Positions 28,024-39,020 of a stretch of DNA of 64,000 bases are shown piece by piece. The stretch comes from Providencia vermicola (GTDB taxonomy: Bacteria > Pseudomonadota > Gammaproteobacteria > Enterobacterales > Enterobacteriaceae), in NCBI RefSeq assembly GCF_020381325.1, contig NZ_JAGSPI010000013.1:81659-145658 (forward strand), read 5' to 3'. Within the stretch, counting starts at the first letter, position 1, and the number at the start of each line of letters is the position of its first letter. Position numbers and translations under genes: made by a program. The notes beneath the pieces were generated by a model that saw nothing but the letters and a program-made list of their open reading frames with translations, ran no database searches and was not told the DNA's origin.

Positions 28024-28488
28024 ATGAGCGAAAAATATGTCGTAACGTGGGATATGTTGCAAATACATGCCCGTAAACTCGCACAACGTTTATTACCAGT
28101 AGAACAATGGACCGGTATTATCGCGGTTAGCCGTGGTGGACTTGTTCCAGGTGCACTTCTTGCACGTGAACTGGGTATTCGTCACGTTGATACCGTTTGT
28201 ATCTCTAGCTATGATCATGATAACCAACGTGAATTAAAAGTTATCAAGCGCGCCGAAGGCGACGGTGAAGGCTTTATCGTTATTGATGATTTAGTCGATA
28301 CAGGCGGCACAGCCCAAGCAATCCGTGATATGTATCCAAAAGCTCACTTCGTGACCATTTTTGCAAAACCTGCGGGGCGTCCATTAGTTGATGACTATGT
28401 GGTTGATATTCCACAAGATACATGGATTGAACAGCCTTGGGATATGGGCGTTGTCTTTGTGAAACCTTTGTGTGAGCAAGATAAATAA
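28024..28488 (+). CDS. gpt: Xanthine-guanine phosphoribosyltransferase
   Basis: Gpt salvages guanine, xanthine and hypoxanthine by transferring them to PRPP at the inner face of the membrane. The start at 28024 gives [20 protein letters not shown] and 154 residues, close to E. coli (152); an in-frame upstream ATG at 27910 would add 38 non-conserved residues. The PRPP loop is [14 protein letters not shown] (about residues 84-97), and the base-binding region includes [11 protein letters not shown]. It heads gpt-frsA-crl as in E. coli. Confidence 0.97.
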   Translation: MSEKYVVTWDMLQIHARKLAQRLLPVEQWTGIIAVSRGGLVPGALLARELGIRHVDTVCISSYDHDNQRELKVIKRAEGDGEGFIVIDDLVDTGGTAQAIRDMYPKAHFVTIFAKPAGRPLVDDYVVDIPQDTWIEQPWDMGVVFVKPLCEQDK

Positions 28489-28672
28489 ATCTGTTTGTCA
28501 CTTAGCGTTAGGTAAAAATATTGTAATAATAAAGTCTTATGGATTTTATTGATGACGAGAACACATTAATACCTAAAGTTTTTGATATAAACACGATATA
28601 ATTTGGGGAGTGCATTATATGCATTCCCCTTATTTTTGGGTTCCATTCAGCGACGGTATACAGGTAATTGGG

Positions 28673-29923
28673 ATGACTCAGCAAAATTTATCCGAAAAAC
28701 TCTTTAAGCCTAAAATCAGACAGATTGAAACATCGACCCTGGTTTCTTATTCCGCCCAAACGCTGCCTCAAATCAAAGAGCACAGTGTGCTGAGTGGTTC
28801 TCACCATGCGGGCTGGTATCGCATGATTAATCGCTTGATGTGGATTTGGCGCGGAATTGATGCATTAGAAATTGAAGAAGTACTTAGCCGTATTGCGATT
28901 TCTAATGCACAGCGTAGTAATGAGCGTCAACTAGATACCGTCATCGGTAATCGTTCAGGTAATTGGTGTTTTGAATGGTCTCAACAAGCGATGCATTGGC
29001 AACAAAAAGCCTTAGAGTTCGAACAAGGTATTGATGCAGGTAATGCATGGCTGCGTTCAGCAAATTTATATAGTATTGCAGCCTATCCGTTTATCAAAGG
29101 TGATGAGCTGGCGGATCAAGCGATTCTACTGGCTAACAAAGCCTATGATAGCGCCGCAAAGTTCTCCGAATATCGTTTAAAGAAAATTCCTTTTAAAGTG
29201 GATGGTGGTAAAGAAGTTTGCGGTTTTTTGCATATCCCATCTCATGGGCAAGGCCCTTATCCAACGGTGATGATTTGCGGGACGTTAGATAGCTTACAAA
29301 TTGATTTCTGTCGCTATTTTCGTGATTATCTTGAACCATTAGGGATAGCGATGTTAACACTGGATATGCCATCTATTGGTTATTCGGTCAAATACAAGTT
29401 AACCCAAGAAACTAGCACATTACATGAGCAAATTGTTCGCCAAATCGATGATATAGCATGGATTGACCATACGCGCTTTGGCATCGTAGGAATGCGCTTT
29501 GGTGCGAACATAGCATTAAGGTTAGCTTATATGTGTCCAGAGAAAATTAAAGCGGTCGCTGTGATAGGTCCAATTGTGCACAGTTTATTGCACGAAGAGA
29601 AATATCAACGAGATATTCCTAGGATGGTTTTGGATGTGTTCGCCAGTCGTCTGGGGATTTACCAAGTCGATGGGTCTGCGTTGCGTCATGAGCTTAGTTG
29701 TTATTCTCTTAAAAATCAGGGGCTTTTGGGTAGGAGAAGCAAAGTTCCTATGTTGGCGGTCAGTTTAAAGGATGATATTTATAGCCCGAAAGCGGAAGCG
29801 GATCTAATTAAACGCTCTTCTATGGATGCGGACGCTATTATGTTGCCAAGTCATCCCGTATTCGCCAACTTTGAGAAGGCGCTAAGTGAAACAACGTATT
29901 GGTTGAAAACAAAAATACTTTAA
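28673..29923 (+). CDS. frsA: Esterase-like protein FrsA
   Basis: FrsA (YafA) is a cytoplasmic alpha/beta-hydrolase-fold protein described in E. coli and Vibrio in connection with the balance of fermentation and respiration. The start at 28673 gives MTQQNLSEKLFKPK and 416 residues (E. coli 414); an in-frame ATG 21 codons upstream adds unconserved sequence. Where hydrolases have GxSxG, this protein has GMRFGANIALRL, without the nucleophile serine, as in the E. coli protein as I remember it. Other segments are PTVMICGTLDSLQIDF and TLDMPSIGYS. Confidence 0.95.
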   Translation: MTQQNLSEKLFKPKIRQIETSTLVSYSAQTLPQIKEHSVLSGSHHAGWYRMINRLMWIWRGIDALEIEEVLSRIAISNAQRSNERQLDTVIGNRSGNWCFEWSQQAMHWQQKALEFEQGIDAGNAWLRSANLYSIAAYPFIKGDELADQAILLANKAYDSAAKFSEYRLKKIPFKVDGGKEVCGFLHIPSHGQGPYPTVMICGTLDSLQIDFCRYFRDYLEPLGIAMLTLDMPSIGYSVKYKLTQETSTLHEQIVRQIDDIAWIDHTRFGIVGMRFGANIALRLAYMCPEKIKAVAVIGPIVHSLLHEEKYQRDIPRMVLDVFASRLGIYQVDGSALRHELSCYSLKNQGLLGRRSKVPMLAVSLKDDIYSPKAEADLIKRSSMDADAIMLPSHPVFANFEKALSETTYWLKTKIL

Positions 29924-29994
29924 AATAATTTAATAACTTGCTTATTTTTTCCCATTTGTTAAAAAGGGATCTTCCCAAGAAGGAGATCCTTAAC

Positions 29995-30396
29995 ATGGCT
30001 TTACCGACTGATTACACAAATGGAAAATATTTAAAGAAATTTGCAGCGATAGGTCCGTATTTAAGAGAAAAACAATGCTTAAATGGTTGTTACATATTTG
30101 ATAGCTTGGTTGTGTGTGTGAATGCCAACATAGCACCTGAAAAACGTGAATTTTGGGGGTGGTGGTTAAAGTTAATTGCAACTGATGCGGGTTTTGAATT
30201 TACTTATCATTTAGGGCTGTACAATGGGCATGGCAGTTGGCAGGTTAAAGCATTAAAAGACAATGCAACCACGGAAGCTGTCGAAAAGAATTTAGTCTCT
30301 TTTCACCAAAACCTCACTAAGCAATTATCTGACCTTGAATTAAGCCTCTTTCCTTCACCGCTAATGTCAGAATTAAAATTGGAATTAAGCGCATAA
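29995..30396 (+). CDS. crl: Sigma factor-binding protein Crl
   Basis: Crl binds sigma S and helps it form RNA polymerase holoenzyme, raising general stress transcription. The start at 29995 follows a strong AAGGAGAT and gives 133 residues, the same as in E. coli. Conserved stretches are KKFAAIGPYLRE, VCVNANIAPEKREFWGWW and GSWQVKALKD. It lies between frsA and proB; the phoE gene found next to crl in E. coli is absent here. Confidence 0.96.
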   Translation: MALPTDYTNGKYLKKFAAIGPYLREKQCLNGCYIFDSLVVCVNANIAPEKREFWGWWLKLIATDAGFEFTYHLGLYNGHGSWQVKALKDNATTEAVEKNLVSFHQNLTKQLSDLELSLFPSPLMSELKLELSA

Positions 30397-30427
30397 ATTT
30401 GTTTTAAACCAACTTTTGTTGAATTTT

Positions 30428-30451
30428 GCGTTATGCCTGTTGGCATAACGC
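30428..30451. terminator. Hairpin between crl and proB
   Basis: A perfect 10-bp stem (GCGTTATGCC with GGCATAACGC) surrounds a TGTT loop. No T run follows, so it is at most a weak terminator, or an RNA element in the 5' region of proB. Confidence 0.5.
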
Positions 30452-30508
30452 GCTTCTCCTGATAAAAATGATACCTACTTTTGTTTTATTAATCCTAATG
30501 GCAGAAAA

Positions 30509-31615
30509 ATGATGAAAAATAGCCAGACGCTGGTCGTTAAGTTAGGCACCAGTGTACTTACAGGGGGCTCGCGTCGTTTAAATCAAGCTCATATTGTTGA
30601 GTTGGTCAGACAATGCGCGCAGCAATATGAAAAAGGGCACCGTATTATTATCGTGACATCTGGGGCAATTGCCGCAGGTCGTGAGCACTTAAATTACCCC
30701 GAACTGCCAGCGACCATTGCATCTAAACAGCTGCTCGCGGCGGTTGGTCAAAGTCGTCTTATCCAATTATGGGAAAGGTTATTTTCTATTTATGGCATCC
30801 ATATCGGGCAAATGTTGCTAACTCGTGCGGATTTAGAAGACAGAGAACGTTTTTTAAATGCGAGGGACACCTTACAAGCGTTGCTTGATAATGGCATCAT
30901 TCCTGTCATCAATGAAAATGATGCGGTTGCAACTGCGGAAATAAAAGTGGGGGATAATGATAACTTATCGGCACTCGCTGCAATTCTTGGTGATGCAGAT
31001 AAATTGTTATTATTGACAGATATTGAGGGGCTGTATGACGCGGATCCTCGTAGTAACCCAGATGCAAAATTGATCCCTGAAGTGTATGGTATTAATGATG
31101 AACTCAGGGAAATGGCGGGTGGTAGCGTAAGTGGCTTAGGAACGGGTGGAATGGCCACTAAGTTGCAAGCTGCGGATGTTGCAGGCCGTGCGGGTATTGA
31201 TGTGGTTATTGCGGCGGGCAATAAGCCTGATGTCATTAATGCAGTCATTGAAAATATTCCAGTGGGAACCCGTTTTTACGGGCAGAAAAACCCTATGGAA
31301 AACCGTAAACGCTGGATTTTTGGTGCACCAGCGGCAGGTGATGTGTACATCGATGATGGTGCTCAACTGGCGATTATGGAAAAAGGCAGCTCATTATTGC
31401 CAAAAGGTATTAAGAAAATCGAGGGGGATTTCTCTCGTGGCGCTGTGATCCGCATCCGCAATATGGCAGGGAAAGACCTTGCTCATGGTGTCACTCATTA
31501 TAACAGTGATGCACTTAGAATGATTGCAGGTCAACATTCTCAAGATATAAACAAGATACTTGGCTATGAACACGGCTCTGTGGCTGTTCATCGCGATGAT
31601 ATGATAGTGAGTTAA
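30509..31615 (+). CDS. proB: Glutamate 5-kinase
   Basis: ProB phosphorylates glutamate to gamma-glutamyl phosphate, the first and feedback-regulated step of proline synthesis. It has an amino acid kinase domain ([17 protein letters not shown] near residues 8-24, VINENDAVA about 148-156, [13 protein letters not shown] about 167-180) and a C-terminal PUA domain beginning near residue 280 ([18 protein letters not shown]). The 368 residues match E. coli (367). Two adjacent ATG codons make the start uncertain by one residue. proA follows 2 bases later. Confidence 0.98.
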   Translation: MMKNSQTLVVKLGTSVLTGGSRRLNQAHIVELVRQCAQQYEKGHRIIIVTSGAIAAGREHLNYPELPATIASKQLLAAVGQSRLIQLWERLFSIYGIHIGQMLLTRADLEDRERFLNARDTLQALLDNGIIPVINENDAVATAEIKVGDNDNLSALAAILGDADKLLLLTDIEGLYDADPRSNPDAKLIPEVYGINDELREMAGGSVSGLGTGGMATKLQAADVAGRAGIDVVIAAGNKPDVINAVIENIPVGTRFYGQKNPMENRKRWIFGAPAAGDVYIDDGAQLAIMEKGSSLLPKGIKKIEGDFSRGAVIRIRNMAGKDLAHGVTHYNSDALRMIAGQHSQDINKILGYEHGSVAVHRDDMIVS

Positions 31616-31617
31616 TT

Positions 31618-32871
31618 ATGTTAGAAACAATGGGTAAAGCAGCAAGGGCTGCATCATGGCAATTAGCTCAGCTAAGCACCAAACAAAAAAATGCAGCATT
31701 ACTGCAAATTGCGGATTTATTAGAGCAAGAAAGTGCAATAATTTTAGCTGCAAACGAAAAAGACATGGAACAAGCAAGAGCGAGTGGCATGAGCGAAGCG
31801 CTGCAAGACCGCTTGTTATTAACGCCTGAGCGTTTAAAAAATATCGCTGATGATGTCCGAAAAGTATGCCAACTTGCAGACCCAGTAGGGCAAGTGATTG
31901 ATGGTAGCAAGCTAGATAGTGGTTTAAATTTGCAGCGTCGTCGTGTTCCATTGGGTGTGGTTGGCGTTATTTACGAAGCGCGTCCTAATGTCACTGTCGA
32001 TGTGGCTTCTTTGTGCCTAAAAACAGGCAATGCGGCGATTATGCGTGGTGGGAAAGAAACCCATAATACAAATCTGGCAGTTGTCAGCGTGATCCAAAAA
32101 GCCCTAAAAAATAGTGGGTTGCCAGCAGAAGCGGTGCAAGCGATTAACAACCCAGATCGAGAACTCGTGGCACAATTACTGAAATTGGATCGTTACGTCG
32201 ACATGCTAATTCCTCGCGGTGGTGCAGGGTTACATAAGTTATGCCGCGAGCAATCAACGATCCCTGTGATCACAGGCGGAATTGGTGTGTGCCATACTTT
32301 TGTTGATGAGTCTGTCAATTTTGATAAAGCCATTAATGTCATCATTAATGCAAAAGTACAGCGCCCAAGTGCCTGTAATTCACTTGAAACATTACTCGTT
32401 CACAAAAATATTGCCGCTGAATTCTTGCCATTACTCAGTGAGAAAATGGCAGAACAACAAGTCACTTTACATGCTAGCGTACAGGCGATGCCATTCTTAC
32501 AACAAGGCCCAGCAAAAGTGGTTGATGTTAAACCTGAAAACTTAGTTGATGAGTGGCTGTCGCTGGACTTAAATGTGGACATTGTTACCGATGTGGATGC
32601 GGCTATCGACCACATTCGCCATTATGGTACCGCACACTCAGATGCTATTTTGACAGAATCGATCAGCCAAGCAGATTATTTTGTACAGTGTGTTGATTCA
32701 GCGGCAGTTTACGTGAATGCGAGCACACGCTTTACGGACGGTGGGCAGTTTGGTTTAGGCGCTGAAGTTGCAGTAAGTACGCAAAAATTACATTCACGGG
32801 GCCCTATGGGGTTGGATGCATTAACAACCTACAAATGGATTGGTTATGGCGACTTTTTAAATCGCCCATAG
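31618..32871 (+). CDS. proA: Glutamate-5-semialdehyde dehydrogenase
   Basis: ProA reduces gamma-glutamyl phosphate to glutamate 5-semialdehyde with NADPH, and works in complex with ProB. It is an aldehyde dehydrogenase-fold protein of 417 residues, the usual length. Visible motifs are [17 protein letters not shown] (about residues 108-124), ALIMRGGKE-like [14 protein letters not shown], and the active-site cysteine in [16 protein letters not shown] (about residue 255). The gene follows proB after 2 bases and ends in a strong terminator. Confidence 0.98.
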   Translation: MLETMGKAARAASWQLAQLSTKQKNAALLQIADLLEQESAIILAANEKDMEQARASGMSEALQDRLLLTPERLKNIADDVRKVCQLADPVGQVIDGSKLDSGLNLQRRRVPLGVVGVIYEARPNVTVDVASLCLKTGNAAIMRGGKETHNTNLAVVSVIQKALKNSGLPAEAVQAINNPDRELVAQLLKLDRYVDMLIPRGGAGLHKLCREQSTIPVITGGIGVCHTFVDESVNFDKAINVIINAKVQRPSACNSLETLLVHKNIAAEFLPLLSEKMAEQQVTLHASVQAMPFLQQGPAKVVDVKPENLVDEWLSLDLNVDIVTDVDAAIDHIRHYGTAHSDAILTESISQADYFVQCVDSAAVYVNASTRFTDGGQFGLGAEVAVSTQKLHSRGPMGLDALTTYKWIGYGDFLNRP

Positions 32872-32889
32872 AAGTTAATATAGAAAATG

Positions 32890-32926
32890 AGAAAGCCACA
32901 CAAGTGAAGTGTGGCTTTCTTTTTTA
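32890..32926 (+). terminator. proBA terminator
   Basis: A perfect 12-bp stem (AGAAAGCCACAC with GTGTGGCTTTCT) surrounds a 7-base loop and runs into a T tract, 18 bases after the proA stop. Confidence 0.95.
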
Positions 32927-33007
32927 TGGTTTGCCATGTTTGGCAACATTTATAAGCAAATGAATGGCTAAATTTTATTAGTATTCATGATGATGGGATG
33001 GAAATTA

Positions 33008-33505
33008 ATGTTTTACATTATCGGTCCAAGAGGTTCAGGGAAAACAACAATTGGGAAATTATTTGCCGAATCTAAAGGCTACCAATTTGTTGATACAGAC
33101 AAGTTAATACTTGAAAAAGCAGGTAAAAGTATTGCAGAAATTGTTGAGCAACATGGTTGGGATTATTTTCGACAGCTAGAAAGTGAAATCTTAAAATCAA
33201 TTGCACAAGATGATGCGATTATTTCTACAGGGGGAGGGATAATCCTTTCTGACGAAAACCAAAAAGTGATGCGAGACAATGGGACGGTGATCTATCTAAA
33301 TGCCAAGCCTGAAATTTTGGCTAAACGCCTTGCCGCAGAGCCCCAAGCAGATCAACGGCCAAGCCTAACAGGTAAATCTTTAGTAGAAGAAATTGAAGAG
33401 GTTATGCAGCAACGAGAGCCCATTTACCGCGCGACTGCTCATTATATTATTGATGCGACCCAACCTATTGACGAAATTATCGCGCAACTCAATGATTTAT
33501 CTTAA
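33008..33505 (+). CDS. aroL: Shikimate kinase II
   Basis: AroL phosphorylates shikimate at C3 on the way to chorismate. The Walker A motif is GPRGSGKTTIG (residues 6-16) and the substrate-binding residues lie in FVDTDKLI and STGGGIILSDENQKVM. The latter, and the LTGKSLVEEIEEVM lid region, resemble AroL more than AroK. I prefer the start at 33008 (MFYIIGPRG; a GGGATGG lies at normal distance) over an ATG seven codons upstream. At 165 residues it is slightly shorter than E. coli AroL (174), mostly at the C-terminus. I saw no clear TyrR box upstream, unlike E. coli aroL. Confidence 0.9.
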   Translation: MFYIIGPRGSGKTTIGKLFAESKGYQFVDTDKLILEKAGKSIAEIVEQHGWDYFRQLESEILKSIAQDDAIISTGGGIILSDENQKVMRDNGTVIYLNAKPEILAKRLAAEPQADQRPSLTGKSLVEEIEEVMQQREPIYRATAHYIIDATQPIDEIIAQLNDLS

Positions 33506-33652
33506 ACTCATTATAGACAGCGGCTTTCCATATTGGGTGTTTTCGGATTATGCCCCTAGTGGAGAGCATATTGCTCAGTAAGATAAGTGTTATTACGGCA
33601 TAACAATATTTTGGTAGCATACAAAAATATAATCATAATATAGGGATTCATT

Positions 33653-35800
33653 ATGTTGGTGAAAATAATCAAAGCCATCCTTACCTTTTTATTTCGTGTT
33701 GAAGTTATTGGTGATGCGAAAGAGTTTGATCAAGATAAATGCTTGATTACACCCAACCACGTCTCTTTTTTAGATGGTGTTTTGATCGCGCTTTTTCTCC
33801 CTGTAAAACCTGTATTTGCCGTTTACTCAACCTTTGCAACACCTAAAATGGTGAAGCGCCTTAAGCCTTATGCTGATATTGTCCCTCTTGACCCTGCCAA
33901 TCCATTGGGTATTCGCCACCTCGTTAAAGAGGTAGAAAAAGGGCGCCCGATCGTTATCTTCCCTGAAGGGCGAATTTCGGTGCATGGCTCTTTAATGAAA
34001 ATTTATGAGGGTGCGGCGTTTGTTGCCGCTAAATCTGCAGCAAAAGTTGTCCCTATTCGTATTGAAGGAGCAGAGCGTAGCCACTTTGGGCGCTTAAAAG
34101 GAATTATTCCGTTAAAATGGTTCCCAAAAATTACCTTGCATATTTTGCCTGCGCAAACTATTCCGATGCCAGAAGCGCCAAAATCGGTTGAGCGCCGTGC
34201 ACTCGCGGGCGAACATCTGTATCAAATCATGAAGTCTGCACGTATGGCTTGTTTGCCACAAGTGACGCTGGTTGAAGAGTTTATCGGCAGTGTTCAACGT
34301 TTTGGTCGCCGCACACCTTGTATTGAAGATATTGCATTTAAAGAAGACTCGTACCAAACATTGCTGAAGAAAACACTAGGGGTAGGGCGTATTATTGAGC
34401 GTTATACCCATGAAAATGAGCGTGTTGGTCTTTTGCTACCGAATGCAACAGTGACGGCAGCCGCAATTTTTGGGGCATTGATGAGAGGCCGTGTCCCTGC
34501 GATGTTAAATTACACTGCGGGTAGTCATGGGATTAGTAATGCACTTAAAGCTTCAGCAGCTAAAGTGGTGTTCACTTCGCGACAATTTCTCGAAAAAGGG
34601 AATCTCACCCATATTCCAGAGCAAGTTCCTGAAGCAAATTGGATTTACCTTGAAGATTTAAAAGACACGGTGACTTGGCAGGATAAGCTATGGATTGTTA
34701 AGCACTTATTCAATCCGCGTAAAGCCATTATTCCGCGAAAAGCATCGGATGAAGCCATTGTGTTATTTACCTCTGGTTCTGAGGGGACACCAAAAGGTGT
34801 GGTGCATAGCCATGCTAGTTTGATGGCAAACGTTGAGCAAATTAAAACCATCGCTGACTTTACGCCGCGGGATCGTTTTATGTCATCCTTGCCATTGTTC
34901 CACGCATTTGGTTTAACCGTTGGTTTATTTATTCCTCTATTTTCGGGGAGTCGCGTTTTCCTGTACCCAAGCCCATTACATTACCGCATTATTCCTGAAC
35001 TTGTGTATGACAAAAACTGTACAGTTTTGTTCGGTACATCAACATTCCTAGGGAATTATGCCCGTTTTGCTCACCAATATGATTTTGCTCGTTTACGTTA
35101 TGTCGTTGCAGGCGCTGAAAAGCTTTCAGATAAAACGAAGAAAATTTGGTTTGAAAAATTCGGTATTCGTATCCTTGAAGGTTATGGCGTGACCGAATGT
35201 GCACCAATTGTCTCTATCAACGTTCCAATGGCGGCAAAAGAAGGCACGGTAGGGCAAATTTTACCTGAAATGGAAGCGCGTATTATCCCCATCTCTGGTA
35301 TCGAAAATGGCGGTAAACTGCAACTTAAAGGCCCTAATATCATGAAAGGGTACTTACGTGTTGAAGCGCCAGGCGTGCTTGAAACACCAAGGGCTGAAAA
35401 CGCACAGGGCGAGGTAGAAGAAGGCTGGTACGATACAGGGGATATTGTTGAGTTGGACAATAAAAACTTCTGCACTATCAAAGGCCGAGTGAAACGTTTT
35501 GCAAAACTGGCAGGGGAAATGGTTTCCCTTGAAAGTATTGAACAGATGGTTGCCGCTTTGTCACCAAATGCAAATCATGGCGTAGTGACAAAACCAGATA
35601 GCAGCAAAGGTGAGGCATTAGTTTTGTTTACTACCGATAAAGAGTTAGATAGAAGCGCGTTATCAGCAGCGGCGAAAAGTAGAGGATTAACTGAGCTTGC
35701 GGTTCCCCGTGATATTCGTTTTGTGAAAGAGTTACCTGTGCTAGGTAGCGGAAAAACGGATTTTGTCACACTGAAACAAATGGCCTTAAAGGATGCCTAA
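33653..35800 (+). CDS. aas: Bifunctional acyl-ACP synthetase / 2-acylglycerophosphoethanolamine acyltransferase
   Basis: Aas re-acylates lysophosphatidylethanolamine at the inner membrane. It is a fusion of a PlsC-type acyltransferase (HxxxxD in [10 protein letters not shown] near residue 36; FPEGRIS near 103) and a C-terminal AMP-forming acyl-ACP synthetase ([18 protein letters not shown] near residues 365-382, [13 protein letters not shown] near 508, [10 protein letters not shown]). The 715 residues match E. coli (719). The lysophospholipid flippase gene lplT starts 1 base after its stop, so both act as one salvage unit. Confidence 0.98.
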   Translation: MLVKIIKAILTFLFRVEVIGDAKEFDQDKCLITPNHVSFLDGVLIALFLPVKPVFAVYSTFATPKMVKRLKPYADIVPLDPANPLGIRHLVKEVEKGRPIVIFPEGRISVHGSLMKIYEGAAFVAAKSAAKVVPIRIEGAERSHFGRLKGIIPLKWFPKITLHILPAQTIPMPEAPKSVERRALAGEHLYQIMKSARMACLPQVTLVEEFIGSVQRFGRRTPCIEDIAFKEDSYQTLLKKTLGVGRIIERYTHENERVGLLLPNATVTAAAIFGALMRGRVPAMLNYTAGSHGISNALKASAAKVVFTSRQFLEKGNLTHIPEQVPEANWIYLEDLKDTVTWQDKLWIVKHLFNPRKAIIPRKASDEAIVLFTSGSEGTPKGVVHSHASLMANVEQIKTIADFTPRDRFMSSLPLFHAFGLTVGLFIPLFSGSRVFLYPSPLHYRIIPELVYDKNCTVLFGTSTFLGNYARFAHQYDFARLRYVVAGAEKLSDKTKKIWFEKFGIRILEGYGVTECAPIVSINVPMAAKEGTVGQILPEMEARIIPISGIENGGKLQLKGPNIMKGYLRVEAPGVLETPRAENAQGEVEEGWYDTGDIVELDNKNFCTIKGRVKRFAKLAGEMVSLESIEQMVAALSPNANHGVVTKPDSSKGEALVLFTTDKELDRSALSAAAKSRGLTELAVPRDIRFVKELPVLGSGKTDFVTLKQMALKDA

Positions 35801-35801
35801 T

Positions 35802-36998
35802 ATGCAAGAAAGTACCTCGAATTTACCGTTGATGAGCCGAGGAATGAAGGCCGTTTTAGCGTCTCAGTTTCTCTCTGCATTTGCGGATAACGCACTGTTA
35901 TTTGCGATATTAGCGCAACTCAAAGCTGAATTTTATCCAGAATGGAGTCACCCTATTTTACAAATGGTGTTTGTATTTACTTACATCGTTTTAGCTCCAT
36001 TTGTTGGGCAAATTGCCGATAGATTCTCTAAAGGGCGTGTGATGTTGTTCTCCAATATTTTTAAATTTATTGGGGCGCTAGGGATTTGCTTTGGATTAAA
36101 TCCGTTCCTTTGTTATGGATTAGTGGGGATTGGTGCAGCATCTTATTCACCCGCTAAATACGGTATCTTAGGCGAATTAACAGGGGGAGATAACCTTGTT
36201 AAAGCCAATGGTGTGATGGAAGCTTCGACAATTGCGGCAATCTTAGTGGGTTCTGTTGTTGGGGGAATGCTTTCCGATATCAATCTCTTATTAGCGTTAG
36301 GGACATGTGCGATTTTATATGCCCTGGCGGTTATTGCTAACGTCTTTATTCCACATCTTGTGGCTGCAAGGCCAGGAAAGGGCTGGGATCTCAAATTACT
36401 GGTCACAGATTTTTTTCAAGCATGCCGTATTTTATGGGCAAATCAGGAAAGCCGTTTTTCGCTAGTTGGAACCAGTCTGTTCTGGGGTGCAGGGGTCACA
36501 TTACGTTTTTTGTTAGTTGCTTGGGTACCTGTCGCTTTAGGTTTACAAGATAACACAACGCCAACTATCTTAAATGCGATGGTTGCTGTGGGGATTGTTG
36601 CAGGAGCCGGGCTTGCGGCTAAATTTATTACCTTGAAAACAGTTTACCGCTGTATTCCTGCAGGGGTTATTATCGGTGTGATGGTGGTATTACTTTCCTT
36701 GCAAACTAATATTATTCCATCCTACTTTATTTTGATTATTTTAGGGGTATTTGGTGGGTTATTTGTTGTGCCCCTAAATGCTTTACTACAAGATAAAGGA
36801 AAGGAAACCGTTGGCGCAGGAAATGCCATTGCAGTACAGAACTTAGGCGAAAACAGCGCGATGCTGATTATGTTAGGCTTATATTCATTGGCAATTAAGG
36901 GCGGCTTATCTGTGGTGAATGCAGGTATTGGTTTTGGTGCCGTATTTACGATTGCGATTGCAGGCTTATGGATCTGGGATCGCGCTCGTAAAAAATGA
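35802..36998 (+). CDS. lplT: Lysophospholipid transporter
   Basis: LplT is a 12-helix MFS-type flippase that brings lysophospholipids into the cytoplasmic leaflet for Aas. Conserved stretches include [37 protein letters not shown] in the form [14 protein letters not shown], and [19 protein letters not shown] choose the ATG at 35802 because it follows AAGGA at normal distance and gives 398 residues (E. coli 397); an ATG at 35793 would overlap aas. pncC follows after 20 bases. Confidence 0.97.
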   Translation: MQESTSNLPLMSRGMKAVLASQFLSAFADNALLFAILAQLKAEFYPEWSHPILQMVFVFTYIVLAPFVGQIADRFSKGRVMLFSNIFKFIGALGICFGLNPFLCYGLVGIGAASYSPAKYGILGELTGGDNLVKANGVMEASTIAAILVGSVVGGMLSDINLLLALGTCAILYALAVIANVFIPHLVAARPGKGWDLKLLVTDFFQACRILWANQESRFSLVGTSLFWGAGVTLRFLLVAWVPVALGLQDNTTPTILNAMVAVGIVAGAGLAAKFITLKTVYRCIPAGVIIGVMVVLLSLQTNIIPSYFILIILGVFGGLFVVPLNALLQDKGKETVGAGNAIAVQNLGENSAMLIMLGLYSLAIKGGLSVVNAGIGFGAVFTIAIAGLWIWDRARKK

Positions 36999-37018
36999 TG
37001 TAAAAGGCGGATTACATA

Positions 37019-37522
37019 ATGGTAGATGAGACGCGACTCGAAACATTAAGTATTCAGATTGGGCAAAAACTGAAAGCACAAGGTAAAACAGTCACTACCG
37101 CAGAGTCTTGCACAGGGGGGTGGATTGCAAAGGTGCTGACCGATATTGCTGGAAGTTCAGATTACTTCCAGCGTGGCTTTGTCACTTATAGTAACGAAGC
37201 TAAACATCAAATGATTGGTGTGACTGACGCATCTTTGCAACAATTTGGTGCTGTTAGCCAGCAAGTGGTAGAAGAAATGGCATCAGGAGCACTGGAAGAA
37301 GCAACAGCCGATGTTGCGATTTCAGTCAGTGGTATTGCAGGCCCTGGTGGCGGTAGTATAGACAAACCCGTTGGAACTGTATGGTTTGGTTTTGCCCAAA
37401 AACAGGTAGATGGTACAGTGTTGGTTATCGCTAGGCATCGCGTGTTTCAAGGTGATAGAAATCAAGTGCGTTTACAATCAACAGGTTATGCGCTAGAAAC
37501 ACTTTTGAGTCTGTTAAATTAA
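37019..37522 (+). CDS. pncC: Nicotinamide-nucleotide amidohydrolase (CinA C-terminal type)
   Basis: PncC (YgaD) deamidates NMN to nicotinate mononucleotide in the pyridine nucleotide cycle. The 167 residues match the stand-alone CinA C-terminal domain. The active-site region is TTAESCTGGWIAKVL (about residues 26-40), followed by GFVTYSNEAKHQMIGV and VSGIAGPGGGSIDKPVGTVWF. It lies directly upstream of recA, as in E. coli. Confidence 0.97.
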   Translation: MVDETRLETLSIQIGQKLKAQGKTVTTAESCTGGWIAKVLTDIAGSSDYFQRGFVTYSNEAKHQMIGVTDASLQQFGAVSQQVVEEMASGALEEATADVAISVSGIAGPGGGSIDKPVGTVWFGFAQKQVDGTVLVIARHRVFQGDRNQVRLQSTGYALETLLSLLN

Positions 37523-37534
37523 AAATTTTCTTGA

Positions 37535-37554
37535 TACTGTATGATTATACAGTA
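37535..37554. promoter_or_regulatory. LexA box upstream of recA
   Basis: TACTGTATGATTATACAGTA is a full match to CTGT-N8-ACAG with ideal flanks. It lies 72 bases before the recA start and overlaps the expected promoter, the classical SOS arrangement. Confidence 0.95.
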
Positions 37555-37626
37555 TAATTAGTTCCAACAAATCGAATTCAATCGTTTTATTCGCAGTGGC
37601 AAGGCCATTGCACTTAGGGAGTAAAC

Positions 37627-38694
37627 ATGGCTATTGATGAAAACAAACAAAAAGCACTGGCTGCGGCACTGGGTCAAATTGAAAAGCAATTTGGTAAAGG
37701 TTCCATTATGCGTCTTGGTGAAGACCGCTCAATGGATGTTGAAACCATTTCAACGGGTTCTTTATCTCTTGACGTTGCATTAGGTGCTGGTGGCCTGCCA
37801 TTAGGTCGTATTGTTGAAATCTACGGTCCAGAATCTTCGGGTAAAACCACCCTAACCTTACAAGTCATCGCTGCTGCACAACGCAGTGGTAAAACCTGTG
37901 CATTTATCGATGCCGAGCATGCACTTGACCCTATCTACGCGAAGAAACTCGGCGTTGATATCGATAACTTACTGTGTTCTCAGCCAGACACCGGCGAACA
38001 AGCGCTCGAAATCTGTGATGCACTGACTCGCTCAGGTGCTGTTGACGTTATTATCGTTGACTCCGTTGCTGCATTAACCCCTAAAGCGGAAATAGAAGGT
38101 GAGATTGGTGATTCTCACATGGGGCTTGCAGCACGTATGATGAGCCAAGCAATGCGTAAATTAGCGGGTAACTTAAAAACCTCAAATACGCTTCTGATCT
38201 TCATCAACCAAATTCGTATGAAAATTGGTGTGATGTTCGGCAACCCAGAAACAACAACGGGTGGTAATGCACTGAAATTCTACGCATCTGTTCGTTTAGA
38301 TATCCGTCGCATTGGCGCGGTGAAAAATGGTGAAGAAATTGTCGGTAGTGAAACTCGCGTTAAAGTGGTGAAAAATAAAGTTGCTGCGCCATTTAAACAA
38401 GCGGAATTTCAAATTCTTTATGGTGAAGGGATTAATACCTTTGGTGAATTAATTGACCTGGGTGTTAAACACAAGCTAATTGAAAAAGCGGGTGCTTGGT
38501 ATAGCTATAACGGCGATAAAATTGGCCAAGGTAAAGCTAACTCAACGACTTATTTAAAAGAGCATCCTGAAGTTGCGCAAGAAATTGACACAAAACTGCG
38601 AGAAATGTTGCTCAATCATACTGGTGAGTTTAGCAGTGCTGCAACAGACTTTATCAGTGATTCTGATGAAGAAGAAACACCAGAAGAATTTTAA
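37627..38694 (+). CDS. recA: Recombinase RecA
   Basis: RecA forms filaments on single-stranded DNA, catalyses strand exchange and triggers LexA self-cleavage. Its 355 residues match enterobacterial RecA. The Walker A motif is GPESSGKTT (residues 66-74), Walker B lies in [10 protein letters not shown], and loop L2 includes [19 protein letters not shown]. The tail ends in the usual acidic stretch [16 protein letters not shown] precedes the ATG. A LexA box lies upstream and a terminator downstream; recX, which follows recA in E. coli, is missing here. Confidence 0.99.
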   Translation: MAIDENKQKALAAALGQIEKQFGKGSIMRLGEDRSMDVETISTGSLSLDVALGAGGLPLGRIVEIYGPESSGKTTLTLQVIAAAQRSGKTCAFIDAEHALDPIYAKKLGVDIDNLLCSQPDTGEQALEICDALTRSGAVDVIIVDSVAALTPKAEIEGEIGDSHMGLAARMMSQAMRKLAGNLKTSNTLLIFINQIRMKIGVMFGNPETTTGGNALKFYASVRLDIRRIGAVKNGEEIVGSETRVKVVKNKVAAPFKQAEFQILYGEGINTFGELIDLGVKHKLIEKAGAWYSYNGDKIGQGKANSTTYLKEHPEVAQEIDTKLREMLLNHTGEFSSAATDFISDSDEEETPEEF

Positions 38695-39020
38695 TTATTA
38701 GCTAGTGACTTGATTAATCATTAGATTATAGGCGCCGCTCTTATTGAGTAGCGCCTTTTTTATTTTTTCCAATCGTAATAATAGTTTATTCAACAGTTTT
38801 TCTGTGGAAAAATACGCTGACCAGAGGTATAAACATACTTTCAGAAAATATCTAGACGCTTTACAATGAAAGCCACGAATGGATGTAGCTATAATTTTAC
38901 TTCTATGCAAAGAGACTTTATCTTATCAGTCACTTTTTAATCGGAGAGTTGATTAGAGGTGATGTTACACTCCATCTCAACAATTCATAATTCTGTTTCC
39001 AGCTTGATATCGGGATAAAT
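38695..39020. other. recA-alaS intergenic region (326 bp), no recX
   Basis: The interval holds the recA terminator (38731-38755) and then about 260 bases of AT-rich sequence leading to alaS. I looked in all frames for a RecX-like protein or a remnant and saw none. The alaS promoter must lie in the second half. Confidence 0.7.
38731..38765 (+). terminator. recA terminator
   Basis: The arms GGCGC..CTC and GAG..GCGCC pair around the loop TTATT, with one internal mismatched pair of positions, and a T-rich tract follows. Confidence 0.85.

Noticed and set aside
33506..33652. OmrA/OmrB small RNA near aas, as in E. coli
   Set aside because: No sequence like the OmrA/B 5' end or terminator was seen in the 147 bases before aas.
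35793..35801. Alternative lplT start overlapping aas
   Set aside because: The next ATG has a better placed AAGGA and gives the usual protein length.
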